Below are positions 35,761 to 45,145 of a stretch of DNA of 64,000 bases, in pieces (position 1 is the first letter of the stretch; every line of letters starts with the position of its first letter). Position numbers and translations under genes: made by a program. Under the pieces are notes generated by a model. It was not told the DNA's origin. It ran no database searches and saw only the letters and a list, made by a program, of their open reading frames with translations. This DNA is from F23-D06 sp045132055 (GTDB lineage Bacteria; Bacteroidota; Bacteroidia; Bacteroidales; WCHB1-69): assembly GCA_045132055.1 (NCBI GenBank), contig JBGURP010000027.1, forward strand, positions 221,829 through 285,828, written 5' to 3'.

Positions 35761-36714
35761 CTACTCTATTCTATCGGATATCAGATACTTGTTGCGGTCG
35801 GAGCCATTGCGTGCGATAAGCTCGCCGAGGAATCCAGCCAGGAACAACATGAATCCGAGAACCATAGCCAACATGGCAATGCCGAACAGCGGCTGGTCCA
35901 TCACCTGACGGTAAGGGAGACCGTGCGCTTGGTGCACGAGTTTGGCGATAAGCAACCAAATAGCACACACAAAGCCTACCAAGAAGGCCAAACTGCCCCA
36001 CACGCCGAAGGCATGCATCGGTTTCTTGCCGAATTTGGTCATGAAGGTAATGGTCAGCAAATCCAGATAGCCGTTCACGAAGCGGTCCAAGCCGAACTTG
36101 GTGACACCATATTTGCGTTTCTGGTGAACGACCACCTTCTCGCCAATCTTGCTAAAACCGGCCCATTTGGCAATCACAGGAATGTAACGGTGCATCTCGC
36201 TATAAACCTCGATGGATTTCACCACATCCTTGCGATAAGCCTTCAGACCGCAGTTGAAATCGTGCAATTTGATGCCCGACATCTTCCGAGTGGTCCAATT
36301 GAAGAACTTGGACGGGATATTTTTGGCCAACTTGGAATCGTAACGCACTTTTTTCCAACCAGATACCAGATCATAGCCATCTTCTGTGATCATTCTGTAC
36401 AGTTCAGGTATTTCATCGGGGCTATCCTGCAGGTCGGCATCCATGGTGATGACCACGTCGCCCTGACAAGCCTCAAAGCCGGTGTTCAATGCCGCCGACT
36501 TCCCGTAGTTGCGACGGAACCGAATACCTTTGATATTCTCGTTCTCCGCATGCAGCGACTCCACAATCTGCCAGGACTTGTCAGTGGAGCCGTCGTCCAC
36601 CATCAGCACCTCGTAGGTGTACTGATGCTCATCCATGACACGTTTGATCCACGCAGCCAATTCGGGCAGCGATTCTTCTTCGTTGTAAAGGGGAACTATA
36701 ACGGATATATTCAT
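35761..36714 (-). CDS. GT2 polyprenyl-phosphate glycosyltransferase (DPM1/GtrB-like)
   Basis: This is a 317-residue enzyme. The N-terminal GT-A domain starts ISVIVPLYNEEESLPEL and contains the metal/nucleotide motif MDADLQDSPDE near residue 95. Two membrane helices follow at about residues 230-255 and 268-295. This layout is that of DPM1/ArnC/GtrB-type enzymes that load a sugar on undecaprenyl phosphate for LPS or surface glycan modification. No flippase or cognate transferase is adjacent, so the sugar is unknown. Confidence 0.9.
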   Translation of the reverse strand: MNISVIVPLYNEEESLPELAAWIKRVMDEHQYTYEVLMVDDGSTDKSWQIVESLHAENENIKGIRFRRNYGKSAALNTGFEACQGDVVITMDADLQDSPDEIPELYRMITEDGYDLVSGWKKVRYDSKLAKNIPSKFFNWTTRKMSGIKLHDFNCGLKAYRKDVVKSIEVYSEMHRYIPVIAKWAGFSKIGEKVVVHQKRKYGVTKFGLDRFVNGYLDLLTITFMTKFGKKPMHAFGVWGSLAFLVGFVCAIWLLIAKLVHQAHGLPYRQVMDQPLFGIAMLAMVLGFMLFLAGFLGELIARNGSDRNKYLISDRIE

Positions 36715-36734
36715 AAGATTTGGGGTTTAATTCT

Positions 36735-36835
36735 AGGTGAAAAGGGTTAATGGGGTTCAAGGGGTGGATGAGGAGAGTTTAGAGTTTAGAGATTTGAACT
36801 TTGAACTATCAATTCTCAATTCCCTCTGCTCTTTG
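36735..36835. repeat. Mixed GGGGTTAATGAGG and TTTAGAG degenerate tract
   Basis: This 94-bp gap upstream of the GT2 gene holds GGGTTAATGGGGTTCAAGG-type units followed by three TTTAGAG units and a CAATTCTCAATT stretch. It overlaps the end of the DUF4199-like gene. Confidence 0.6.
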
Positions 36836-37705
36836 TTCTATTGGATTCTTAGAGCGGTAGTGGTACATGGCCACGAAGATGCCGAAGAACATGCCATAAA
36901 GCAGGTTCATCATGGCACTGATGCCGGCGTAGCGGCCGGGTTTGTCGTAATGCGGCACACGTGACTTGTTCTTTTCAAAGCGTGCATCTGCGGGATTGAC
37001 GGCATTGAGCTGCGTGCAGGTTTGCTGCACTGTCTGCTGTACGCAAGGCGTGGAGGGTTGGTTTTCGTTCTGGGCCACATACAGGGCCAAGGTTTCCACC
37101 AGCACGCGCCGCGCGTAAGCCGGAAAGTTCGACAACTGATATTGGTGAACCGTGTCCGCCGAGCGACGCGCCAGCAACTTCTCCTCGTAGTAGTGCAGAA
37201 TCATGTCCGTGCCACGATGGGCATCGGCGCGCAGTGTGTCAGTCAGCGTATCCGACTGGAACGCCGCCGCCTCTTGCTCCGCCATGATGACACGCACCGT
37301 GTCCAGATAGACATTCAGCTCCTGGTCCGTGATCGTGTCCCGCTCAATCACCGCCTTGTAGTTGGCAAGCGCAGACTCGTACTTTTTGTCCAGTCCTTTC
37401 GGGTCGATGACGGCATAATGCACCATGTCATAGCCGAAAAAGAGCACGGAGCCGGTGATAGAGATGATGAGGCAGCCCAGAAACGCCTTGGCGAACGAAA
37501 GTCTGTCGGGATATTTCTCCTTCAGCTCTTTCACACCTGTGTAGAGAATCAGGACGTATGCAATGATGAGGGCTAGGTCGAACATCTTCGCACCCTCAAA
37601 CTGCACGTTGCGGGCGAACATCTTCACAACCTCGAAGAGGGCCAAGGTCACACCAAGGACCACGCCCCACTTCAGGCATGCCAGCCAGGGTTTGTTATTT
37701 TTCAT
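36809..37705 (-). CDS. DUF4199-like membrane protein
   Basis: This is a 298-residue membrane protein. It has three predicted helices in the first ~105 residues (about 8-28, 40-56, 80-100) and one near 250-272. Between them is a long, polar, Tyr/Arg-rich segment of ~140 residues, longer than in most DUF4199 proteins. The N-terminal half (FLGCLIISITGSVLFFGYDMVHYAVIDP) resembles DUF4199, a Bacteroidota family without known function. It is 12 bp downstream of the methylmalonyl-CoA epimerase gene. Confidence 0.78.
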   Translation of the reverse strand: MKNNKPWLACLKWGVVLGVTLALFEVVKMFARNVQFEGAKMFDLALIIAYVLILYTGVKELKEKYPDRLSFAKAFLGCLIISITGSVLFFGYDMVHYAVIDPKGLDKKYESALANYKAVIERDTITDQELNVYLDTVRVIMAEQEAAAFQSDTLTDTLRADAHRGTDMILHYYEEKLLARRSADTVHQYQLSNFPAYARRVLVETLALYVAQNENQPSTPCVQQTVQQTCTQLNAVNPADARFEKNKSRVPHYDKPGRYAGISAMMNLLYGMFFGIFVAMYHYRSKNPIEQRAEGIEN

Positions 37706-37717
37706 CTTCTCAAATGC

Positions 37718-38131
37718 CTATTTATCTTCCGGTTTGCAGCAAAATTCTGTAAGCACGCTGCAAGTGGACTTCGGGTGGGCAAAGCCAATCATCAGGCCTT
37801 CCGCACCACCGCGCGGAGCCTTGTCGATGAGGCGAACTTCCTTCTCTGCCAGTTCGTTCAATGCTTCTGCAGTGTCAGGGACGGCAAAAGCCAGGTGATG
37901 GATGCCTTCGCCACGGTTCTCAATGAACTTGGCAATGGTGCTGTCGGGAGATGTAGGCTCCAACAGTTCTATTTTGGTCTGCCCAACTTTGAAAAAGGCG
38001 GTCTTAACTTTCTGGTCGGCCACTTCCTCGATGTTGTAGCATTTCAGGCCCAGCACTTTCTCATAGTACGGGATTGCGGTTTCCAAGCTTTTCACGGCGA
38101 TGCCGAGATGTTCAATGTGCGTGATATTCAT
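37718..38131 (-). CDS. mce: Methylmalonyl-CoA epimerase
   Basis: It interconverts the (R) and (S) epimers of methylmalonyl-CoA on the succinate-propionate route. At 137 residues it has the vicinal-oxygen-chelate fold. Metal ligands are seen in ITHIEHLGIAV, GIHHLAFAV and the C-terminal SVLTEF. The catalytic-type ELLEPTSPDSTIAKF loop is typical. Methylmalonyl-CoA mutase is not in the window. Confidence 0.92.
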   Translation of the reverse strand: MNITHIEHLGIAVKSLETAIPYYEKVLGLKCYNIEEVADQKVKTAFFKVGQTKIELLEPTSPDSTIAKFIENRGEGIHHLAFAVPDTAEALNELAEKEVRLIDKAPRGGAEGLMIGFAHPKSTCSVLTEFCCKPEDK

Positions 38132-38133
38132 AG

Positions 38134-38205
38134 TTAATAGTTAATAGTTAATAGATACTAGTTTATAGTTATTATAATTAATTTTCAATTCTCAATTCTT
38201 AATTC
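38134..38205. repeat. TTAATAG / CAATTCTTAATT intergenic tract
   Basis: Three copies of AGTTAAT and two of CAATTCTTAATT-like units fill this gap. No gene or promoter box is seen. Confidence 0.6.
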
Positions 38206-38208
38206 TTA

Positions 38209-39000
38209 TCAGTCTCTCAGTTTGTCCGACTTCAAAAGGTTTGTTTTGTGTTTGATGAATTTGATGACGAGGGTGATAACGAGGGCGATGAGCAGTATGT
38301 AGAACGAAGGTCTAATCCAATTGGCGCAAGGAATCTTGAACGGAGTGTTCACCACCACAATCAGGATGAAGAGCAGGTAGTCGGCCACAACGTAGGTAAA
38401 GACTGTAGAGAAAATGGTGGCATATTCGCGACGCACGAAGGTCTTGAAAGAAAACTCCAGATCGCCTTTTTGGAAGAGGGAGAACTTGGGCAGGAAGTCG
38501 GGCACGCGGGCGGCCCATTCCTCAAATTCATCTCCGAACTGCTGACGCAAGTATGCCTCTTCTGCGAACATAATGCGTTCGTAATAAATCCAATAGATGA
38601 GCGACACTATCAGGAACACGTAGATATTCATCATGAAGACGAGCACGCCAGCCCAAATCAGGTAATTGGCCAGATAGAGCGGATGGCGGACGATGGAATA
38701 GATGCCTTTCGTGTTCAGGGTCTTGGCCACCTGACCGGAAGTATTGCGGCCGGAAGTGCCTTTGGGGGTGGTGCTCACCGTGTATGCACGCAATGCAAGT
38801 CCTGACAGAGAGATCAGAAATGCCAATACCATAAAGACGATTTGCAACACGTGCCATTCGCCCATAAACAGCTGGAAGTAAAATATTCTGTTGGAGCCGA
38901 AGAGAAGCGGGATGGCAAGCAGCATCACCAGAACAGGAATCTGTCCACGGTACTTAAACAGCAGGTTGCCGGATTTTTCAAACGATTGTATCAGTGCCAC
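38209..39000 (-). CDS. LmtA-like isoprenylcysteine methyltransferase-family membrane enzyme
   Basis: This is a 263-residue integral membrane protein with about six helices. It carries the ICMT/PEMT C-terminal signature: IYSIVRHPLYLANYL and the later YYERIMFAEEAYLRQQFGDEFEEWAARVP. In bacteria such proteins include LmtA, which methylates a lipid A phosphate. The SAM-dependent methyltransferase family is clear, but the substrate is inferred from general resemblance. It precedes mce on the same strand. Confidence 0.82.
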   Translation of the reverse strand: MALIQSFEKSGNLLFKYRGQIPVLVMLLAIPLLFGSNRIFYFQLFMGEWHVLQIVFMVLAFLISLSGLALRAYTVSTTPKGTSGRNTSGQVAKTLNTKGIYSIVRHPLYLANYLIWAGVLVFMMNIYVFLIVSLIYWIYYERIMFAEEAYLRQQFGDEFEEWAARVPDFLPKFSLFQKGDLEFSFKTFVRREYATIFSTVFTYVVADYLLFILIVVVNTPFKIPCANWIRPSFYILLIALVITLVIKFIKHKTNLLKSDKLRD

Positions 39001-39024
39001 TATACCTATTTATTTTATAGGGTG

Positions 39025-39032
39025 CAAAAATA
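39025..39032 (-). promoter_or_regulatory. Probable promoter of the LmtA-like gene, -7 box TATTTTTG
   Basis: The minus strand reads TATTTTTG, 25 bases before the ATG and after the rplS terminator. Confidence 0.55.
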
Positions 39033-39054
39033 CAAAAAAATCGTCGCCGCAAGG

Positions 39055-39089
39055 CAAAAAAAAACTTCCCCCGGAATCGGAGGAAGTGT
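39055..39089 (-). terminator. Rho-independent terminator of rplS
   Basis: The minus-strand hairpin pairs ACTTCC with GGAAGT and then CCG with CGG, and is followed by about nine T residues. It lies 27 bases after the rplS stop. Confidence 0.85.
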
Positions 39090-39115
39090 AGCGATAAAGA
39101 GGCAGAACTGATGGA

Positions 39116-39469
39116 TTAACCTCTGCGCTCTTTGATACGGGCCTTCTTACCAGTGAGGTTGCGGAAGTAGTAAATGCGTGCGCGACGCACCACACCGCGT
39201 TTGTTAACGGTAAGTCCGGCAATCATCGGAGTGGAGAACGGGAAAATTCTCTCAACGCCAATACCGCTGGACATCTTTCTCACGGTAAAAGTCTTGGTGG
39301 CTCCGGAACCGTTGATTTGCAACACAACACCCTGGAACTGCTGAATACGTTCCTTGGAACCTTCAACGATTCTATAAGATACGGTAACGGTGTCACCGGC
39401 CTTGAATTTCGGAAATTCTTGTTTTGTAATGAAATTGTCCTCTACGTACTGAATCAATTCTTGTTTCAT
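39116..39469 (-). CDS. rplS: 50S ribosomal protein L19
   Basis: This is a 117-residue L19, located at the 30S-50S interface. Family segments are FKAGDTVTVSYRIVEGSKERIQ, FQGVVLQINGSG, GVERIFPFSTPMI and ARIYYFRNLTGKKARIKERR. It is transcribed alone, with its own promoter and terminator, and is not in the usual rpsP-rimM-trmD-rplS cluster. Confidence 0.97.
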   Translation of the reverse strand: MKQELIQYVEDNFITKQEFPKFKAGDTVTVSYRIVEGSKERIQQFQGVVLQINGSGATKTFTVRKMSSGIGVERIFPFSTPMIAGLTVNKRGVVRRARIYYFRNLTGKKARIKERRG

Positions 39470-39513
39470 CTCTCTATATCTTTAATAATTTTTTCGCTTA
39501 TTTTTTGAGGCTG

Positions 39514-39521
39514 CAAAAATA
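39514..39521 (-). promoter_or_regulatory. Probable rplS promoter, -7 box TATTTTTG
   Basis: The minus strand reads TATTTTTG, 45 bases before the rplS ATG. The remaining ~200 bases toward dnaE hold no visible gene. Confidence 0.5.
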
Positions 39522-39724
39522 CATTTTTTTTGATATTGAGACACTTATCCGAGAAAGATTTTTTCATTTTCCTGCCCGCCCCATCGTCTTTTATCGTAAT
39601 TATTTTAAATCCAAATAGTTAAAAAAGAAGACTGACAACACAGACGCCTTGTCGGGGCAAAGTCATCCAAAAAAAATCTTATCAACAAACCGAAAATCAG
39701 TAACAAACCTGCACGATATTTTAG

Positions 39725-39732
39725 TATTTTTG
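39725..39732 (+). promoter_or_regulatory. Probable dnaE promoter, -7 box TATTTTTG
   Basis: TATTTTTG lies 35 bases before the dnaE ATG, in the 298-bp divergent rplS/dnaE gap. Confidence 0.55.
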
Positions 39733-39767
39733 CAAACTTACTTTCAAAAACCACAAACCGGACCTCT

Positions 39768-42700
39768 ATGACCCAATTCACACATCTTCACGTCCATACC
39801 GAATACTCCATCCTCGACGGCATGTCCACCATCAGCGGCCTTGTGGACAAGTGCATACGCACGGGCATGAATGCCCTGGCCATCACCGACCATGGCAACA
39901 TGTTCGGAATCAAGGAGTTTTTTGACTACACGGAAAAAATCAACGGGGCGGCGAAGAATGAGGTGAAAGCCTTAGAACGGGAAATGGCGGAACTGACATC
40001 CGAGATGGATATCATTCTCTGCCGCGAAAAACTGGAGGCTGCAAAGAAGAAAGTTTTCAAGCCCATCTTCGGATGCGAGGCGTATGTGGCCAAGCAGACA
40101 AAGAGTAATCCCACGGGCAGCCGGTTTGTGAAAGAGAACAAGGAGAACTTCAGCGGCTACCATCTCATCCTGCTCGCCAAGAACGAGCAAGGGTACCACA
40201 ACCTGTGCAAAATGGTGTCCTACGCCTGGATTGAGGGTAAATACCAGCGTCCGCGCATCGACCGCGAGCTGCTGGAGAAATACCACGAAGGGGTGATCGT
40301 CTCCTCCGCCTGTCTGGCGGGCGAGGTGCCCCGCGCACTGGCCAACCACGACTACGAGAAGGCCAAAGAGGCTGTGCTCTGGTTCAAGAGAATCTTCGGC
40401 GACGACTATTATCTGGAATTGCAGCGACACAAGACCGACAAGCCGGGCGGCGACAAGAACGTCTATGAACAGCAAAAGCTTGTCAACGCTGGCATACTGC
40501 GTCTTGCCGCAGACACGAACACCAAGATCATTGCCACCAACGACGTGCACTTTGTGGATGAGGACGATGCGGAGGCCCACGACCGGCTGATATGCGTCAG
40601 CACGGGCGCCCTTTACAACGACCCCAACCGCATGCACTACACCAAGCAGGAGTGGCTGAAGAGTCCTGAAGAAATGGCAGAGCTCTTCGCCGATGTACCC
40701 GAAGCGCTGGCCAACACACAGGAAATCGTTGATAAGGTGGAGACCTTCAAGCTCAAGCACGGGCCCATCATGCCCGTGTTCGACATTCCTGAAGATTTTG
40801 GCACAGTAGAGACTTACAAGGAGAAGTTCTCTGAAGAGGACTTGCGCGCCGAATTCGAGAGCGACGAAGAGGGCAAAGGGCGAATCGAGAAGCTGGGTGG
40901 CTTGGAGCGCGTGTATCGTATCAAGCTGGAGTCCGACTACCTGCGCAAACTTACCATGGACGGTGCACTCAAGCGCTACGGCGACCCGCTGCCCGATGAT
41001 GTCAAGGAGCGCATCGACTTCGAGTTGGGCGTCATGCGCAACATGGGTTTTCCCGGCTACTTCCTCATCGTGCAGGACTTCATCGCCGCCGCCCGCGACA
41101 TGGGCGTGTCGGTAGGCCCGGGACGTGGTTCCGCCGCTGGCTCCGTAGTAGCCTACTGCTTGAAAATCACTGATATAGATCCTTTGAAATACGACTTGCT
41201 GTTCGAGCGTTTCCTGAATCCTGACCGTATCTCATTGCCCGATATTGACGTCGATTTTGACGACGAAGGCCGTTACAAGGTATTGGATTGGATTACGCAG
41301 AAGTACGGCAAGGAGCGCGTGGCACACATCATCACCTACGGCACCATGGCCGCCAAATCAAGCATCAAGGACGTGGCCCGCGTGCAGAACCTGGACCTCG
41401 GCGAATCGAACCGCTTGGCCAAGCTCGTGCCCGACAAATTCCCGGAAGACCCCAAAACCGGAAAGGCGCCCAAAGTAAACCTCAAGAATTGTCTTTCGAT
41501 GGTGCCTGAGATGAAAGACGCTTACGAAAAAGGGCCTGTCATCGTGCACGATGTGCTGAAATACGCTTCCCAGCTGGAGGGCACCGTACGCCAAGTGGGC
41601 GTGCACGCGTGCGGCATCATCATCGGCGCAGACGACCTCACCAACTTTGCCCCACTATCCACCGTGGAGGACAAGAACACCAAAGAGGACGTGCTCGTCA
41701 CCGAATACGAAGGTTCTGTTATCGAAGATGTCGGGTTGATCAAGATGGACTTTTTGGGGCTGAAAACTCTCTCCATCATCAAGGAGACCATCCGGAACAT
41801 CAAGAAATCGAAGGGCATAGACGTGGACATCGACGCCATCCCTATCGATGATGAGAAGACTTATGCCCTCTTTTGCGAAGGCGACACCGTGGCCACGTTC
41901 CAGTTTGAATCCCCCGGGATGCAGAAATACCTCAAAGAGTTAAAACCCAGCAAGTTTGAGGACATCATAGCAATGAATGCCCTGTACCGTCCCGGCCCGA
42001 TGGACTATATTCCGCAGTTCATCAACCGCAAACAGGGACGCGAGGAAATCCAGTACGACATTCCCATCATGGAGCGGTATCTGAAAGACACCTACGGCAT
42101 CACCGTCTATCAAGAGCAGGTGATGTTGCTGTCGCGCTTGCTGGCCAACTTCACGCGAGGCGAGTCAGACACATTGCGAAAGGCCATGGGTAAGAAGCAG
42201 AAGGACAAGCTGGATCATCTGAAGCCCAAGTTCATAGAGCAGGGCAAAGCCAACGGCCACGATGAAAAGGTGTTGGAGAAAATCTGGGGCGACTGGGAAA
42301 AATTCGCTTCCTACGCCTTCAACAAATCGCACGCCACTTGCTATTCGTGGGTAGCCTATCAGACCGCCTATCTCAAAGCCCATTACTTGGCTGAATTTAT
42401 GGCAGCGAACCTTACCAATAACTTGGACAAGATTGAGACCATCAGTGCTTTCATTGAAGACGTGCAGCGCAAGGGCATCCGGGTGTTAGGACCTGATATC
42501 AACGAGTCGGACGCCTCCTTCACGGTCAACGCAGAGGGCAACATCCGATTCGGTCTGGCCGCGCTCAAGGGCGTGGGCTCAAGCGCAGTGGATAGCATCA
42601 TCGAGGAGCGCGACGCCAACGGGCCGTTCCGCGACATCTTCGATTTCATGTCGCGCATCAATCTGCGCAACTGCAACAAGCGCTGTATCGAGACCCTAGC

Positions 42701-43583
42701 CATGGGCGGCGCGTTCGACTGTTTCCCAGAGATGCACCGCGCCCAATTCTTCATCATGGACAACACGGGGCACAACTTCATCGACAAGCTCATCGCATAC
42801 GCTTCCAAAAGCCAGCGCGGGGCTCAGAACCAGTTCTCCATCTTCGACATGGATGAGACAGTCAAGCAGGAGAGCAACCCCGAAATCCCGCAATGCGAGC
42901 CGTGGGGTTCCTACGAGCAGCTGAAGCGCGAGAAAGAGGTGGCCGGTTTCTACATTTCCGCACATCCCTTGGACGAATACAAGCCCATCATCAACAACTT
43001 CAGCAACGTCAACCTCAGCCAACTCAACGACGAGAGCTACATGAAAAAAGCTTTCTCCAGCGGCAAAGGGTTCTCCTTCGTGTGCGTGGTGGCCAGTGCA
43101 TCCTCCGGACTCACCCGTAATAATAAAGATTTTGGTAACATCCTGTTGGAAGACTACGACAGTTCCTGGCAATGGCGGCTGTTCGGGGAGGACTACACCA
43201 AGTTCAGCCACTTCTTCGAGCCCGGAAAACGGCTCTTCGTGCGCGCCCAACTGCAGATCAGAGGCTGGCGCAACAAAGACGGTTCGGAGTCCATTCGGGC
43301 GGAAATCAAGCCCATACAGATCATGTATCTGGAGGATTCCTACGAGAAACTGTGCAAGGAGGTCCGACTCGTGCTCAGCATCCGTGACATCAACGCCGAG
43401 ACGGCGCTCGCACTGAAAGACCAACTGGAGAGACACAAAGGGAATGTACCTTTCGCCATCCGCATTGTAGAAGACAACAATGTGTATCACGCCGATTTCT
43501 TCAATTTCAGCACAAAGGTGAATGTGGAGAGTTTCATCAAAGAGCTGAAGCTGGCGGTGCCGTTTATGGTGGAGCTGGGGTAA
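39768..43583 (+). CDS. dnaE: DNA polymerase III subunit alpha
   Basis: This is the replicative polymerase of 1271 residues. The N-terminal PHP domain starts FTHLHVHTEYSILDGMSTI, and HGNMFGIKEFF follows. The palm includes GPGRGSAAGSVVAYCL and the catalytic aspartates in LPDIDVDFDDEGR (about Asp492/494/496). A tandem helix-hairpin-helix region (ALKGVGSSAVDSI) and a C-terminal OB fold complete the protein. It is somewhat longer than E. coli DnaE (1160), mainly by an insertion in the PHP/palm region, as usual in Bacteroidota. I see no intein. Confidence 0.98.
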   Translation: MTQFTHLHVHTEYSILDGMSTISGLVDKCIRTGMNALAITDHGNMFGIKEFFDYTEKINGAAKNEVKALEREMAELTSEMDIILCREKLEAAKKKVFKPIFGCEAYVAKQTKSNPTGSRFVKENKENFSGYHLILLAKNEQGYHNLCKMVSYAWIEGKYQRPRIDRELLEKYHEGVIVSSACLAGEVPRALANHDYEKAKEAVLWFKRIFGDDYYLELQRHKTDKPGGDKNVYEQQKLVNAGILRLAADTNTKIIATNDVHFVDEDDAEAHDRLICVSTGALYNDPNRMHYTKQEWLKSPEEMAELFADVPEALANTQEIVDKVETFKLKHGPIMPVFDIPEDFGTVETYKEKFSEEDLRAEFESDEEGKGRIEKLGGLERVYRIKLESDYLRKLTMDGALKRYGDPLPDDVKERIDFELGVMRNMGFPGYFLIVQDFIAAARDMGVSVGPGRGSAAGSVVAYCLKITDIDPLKYDLLFERFLNPDRISLPDIDVDFDDEGRYKVLDWITQKYGKERVAHIITYGTMAAKSSIKDVARVQNLDLGESNRLAKLVPDKFPEDPKTGKAPKVNLKNCLSMVPEMKDAYEKGPVIVHDVLKYASQLEGTVRQVGVHACGIIIGADDLTNFAPLSTVEDKNTKEDVLVTEYEGSVIEDVGLIKMDFLGLKTLSIIKETIRNIKKSKGIDVDIDAIPIDDEKTYALFCEGDTVATFQFESPGMQKYLKELKPSKFEDIIAMNALYRPGPMDYIPQFINRKQGREEIQYDIPIMERYLKDTYGITVYQEQVMLLSRLLANFTRGESDTLRKAMGKKQKDKLDHLKPKFIEQGKANGHDEKVLEKIWGDWEKFASYAFNKSHATCYSWVAYQTAYLKAHYLAEFMAANLTNNLDKIETISAFIEDVQRKGIRVLGPDINESDASFTVNAEGNIRFGLAALKGVGSSAVDSIIEERDANGPFRDIFDFMSRINLRNCNKRCIETLAMGGAFDCFPEMHRAQFFIMDNTGHNFIDKLIAYASKSQRGAQNQFSIFDMDETVKQESNPEIPQCEPWGSYEQLKREKEVAGFYISAHPLDEYKPIINNFSNVNLSQLNDESYMKKAFSSGKGFSFVCVVASASSGLTRNNKDFGNILLEDYDSSWQWRLFGEDYTKFSHFFEPGKRLFVRAQLQIRGWRNKDGSESIRAEIKPIQIMYLEDSYEKLCKEVRLVLSIRDINAETALALKDQLERHKGNVPFAIRIVEDNNVYHADFFNFSTKVNVESFIKELKLAVPFMVELG

Positions 43584-43640
43584 TGATTAGAGATTAGAGA
43601 TGAGAGATTAGAGATTAAGGGATTAGGAGATTATAATTTC
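43584..43640. repeat. GATTAGAGATTAGAGAT tract after dnaE
   Basis: Five or more TTAGAGA-type units follow the dnaE stop. No terminator-like hairpin is seen within them. Confidence 0.7.
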
Positions 43641-43700
43641 AGATTTTTACGATACAAGAAGACATGATTATGTGTGATTTTTTGGGGTTGAAACATAATA

Positions 43701-43760
43701 GGATGTGCCGAAGGCACAATATCCCATTAATCCCGCACAAGCGCGATAGCGCGCAGTGTG
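43701..43760. repeat. Two adjacent GC-rich hairpins upstream of the NfeD-like gene
   Basis: The first is TGTGCC-GAA-GGCACA (43704-43718), framed by GGAT/ATCC. The second pairs CAC with GTG and GCGC with GCGC around GATA (about 43736-43760). They lie in the leader of the next gene if its start is at 43766 or 43796. Confidence 0.6.
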
Positions 43761-43795
43761 GGGAGATGCGAACCAAACCGTGGCATGCGTGCAGA

Positions 43796-45142
43796 ATGCA
43801 CGCCACATCAGTTCTTTTGATTTTGGCATTTTATTTGAGCATTTCCACTGCGTCTGCGCAGCAGAAGGTTTATTATTATGCGATAGACGACAACATTTCC
43901 AAGCCGGCGTTGCGGTTGACGGAACGGGCGGTGAAGGATGCCACGGAGATGAAGGCAGACTACATCCTGCTGGAGCTGAACACTTTCGGCGGGGAGTTGG
44001 ATGCCGCGGACAAGATACGGACCCTGTTGATGAACGCACCCATGCCTACATTGGTATTCATCAACAACAACGCCGCCTCTGCGGGAGCACTGATTGCCAT
44101 CGCGTGCGACAGCATCTACATGGCCTCCGGTTCTTCCATTGGCGCAGCTTCCGTGGTAAACCAGAACGGCGAGATTATGCCGGACAAGTACCAGTCGTAC
44201 ATGCGCTCGCTGATGCGGGCGACTGCTGAAAAGAACGGTCGCAACCCTGACATTGCACAGGCCATGGTGGACCCCGATGTGCGAATCAAGGGAATCAGTG
44301 ACAGCGGTAAAGTATTGACTTTCACCACGGAAGAGGCCATGGAGCACGGTTTCTGCGAAGGTGCTGCCGAAAACCGCGAAGAGGTGCTGCAAAAAGCCCA
44401 GATTGGTCCCTACTCTATCACGGAACAGAACTTGTCGTGGATTGACAAGTTCATTAATTTCTTGGTCAACCCCGTGGTCAGTGGCATTCTGATCATGTGT
44501 ATCGTGGGCGGACTCTATTTCGAATTGCAGTCGCCCGGGCTTGGGCTACCCATTATCATTGCCATCATCGGTGCGTTGTTGTTCTTTGCGCCGCACTATT
44601 TGGAAGGCTTGGCCCAGCATTGGGAGATTCTGATCTTCCTTGTCGGCGTAGCCCTGTTGATGCTGGAGATTTTCGTAATCCCCGGGTTTGGCGTCGCAGG
44701 CATCTCGGGCATCGTCCTGATATTCGCCGCGTTCATTTTAACCATGGTATTCAATGTGGGATTCAAGTTCAACTTCAATCCTAATTTTGATGCTGCCGCG
44801 CAGGTGGGCACCAGCGCACTGATTGTCGTCATCAGCACCACGGCAGGTTTCTTTCTCTCGCTGTGGTTGGGCAAGAAAATCATCACTGCCGACACGCGGT
44901 TCGGCAGTCTGGCCCTGAAAACCGAGCTGGAAACCAACAAGGGCTTTTCCGCGCAGGACATGCGGATGCAGCAGTATGTGGGCAAGACTGGCGTTGCGGC
45001 CACCTTCATGCGCCCCGCAGGCAAAGTGAACATTGATGGCGAAATCCTGGAAGCCACCTCTGAGCACGGCCTCATCGATAAAGGCACCCCGATTGTGGTG
45101 GTGAAGTTCGAGAACGCGCAGTTAGTCGTAAAAAAAGAGTAA
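43796..45142 (+). CDS. NfeD/ClpP-class membrane serine protease
   Basis: I choose the ATG at 43796, which gives a clean signal peptide (LLILAFYLSISTASA) and 448 residues; 43766 is a possible alternative, and the frame is open up to 43664. The N-terminal half is a ClpP-like domain: LNTFGGELDAADKIR, NNNAASAGALIAIACD with the probable catalytic Ser in ASAGA, and a downstream Lys in the RATAEKNGR region. Four to five membrane helices follow, then a C-terminal OB-fold (VGKTGVAATFMRPAGKVNIDGE). This is the long NfeD type (NfeD1b-like), linked elsewhere to SPFH proteins; none is adjacent. Confidence 0.87.
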   Translation: MHATSVLLILAFYLSISTASAQQKVYYYAIDDNISKPALRLTERAVKDATEMKADYILLELNTFGGELDAADKIRTLLMNAPMPTLVFINNNAASAGALIAIACDSIYMASGSSIGAASVVNQNGEIMPDKYQSYMRSLMRATAEKNGRNPDIAQAMVDPDVRIKGISDSGKVLTFTTEEAMEHGFCEGAAENREEVLQKAQIGPYSITEQNLSWIDKFINFLVNPVVSGILIMCIVGGLYFELQSPGLGLPIIIAIIGALLFFAPHYLEGLAQHWEILIFLVGVALLMLEIFVIPGFGVAGISGIVLIFAAFILTMVFNVGFKFNFNPNFDAAAQVGTSALIVVISTTAGFFLSLWLGKKIITADTRFGSLALKTELETNKGFSAQDMRMQQYVGKTGVAATFMRPAGKVNIDGEILEATSEHGLIDKGTPIVVVKFENAQLVVKKE

Positions 45143-45145
45143 CTC

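Noticed and set aside
39534..39720. Gap before dnaE examined for a small RNA or tRNA
   Set aside because: It has no cloverleaf, strong hairpin or open frame; only the flanking promoter boxes are seen.
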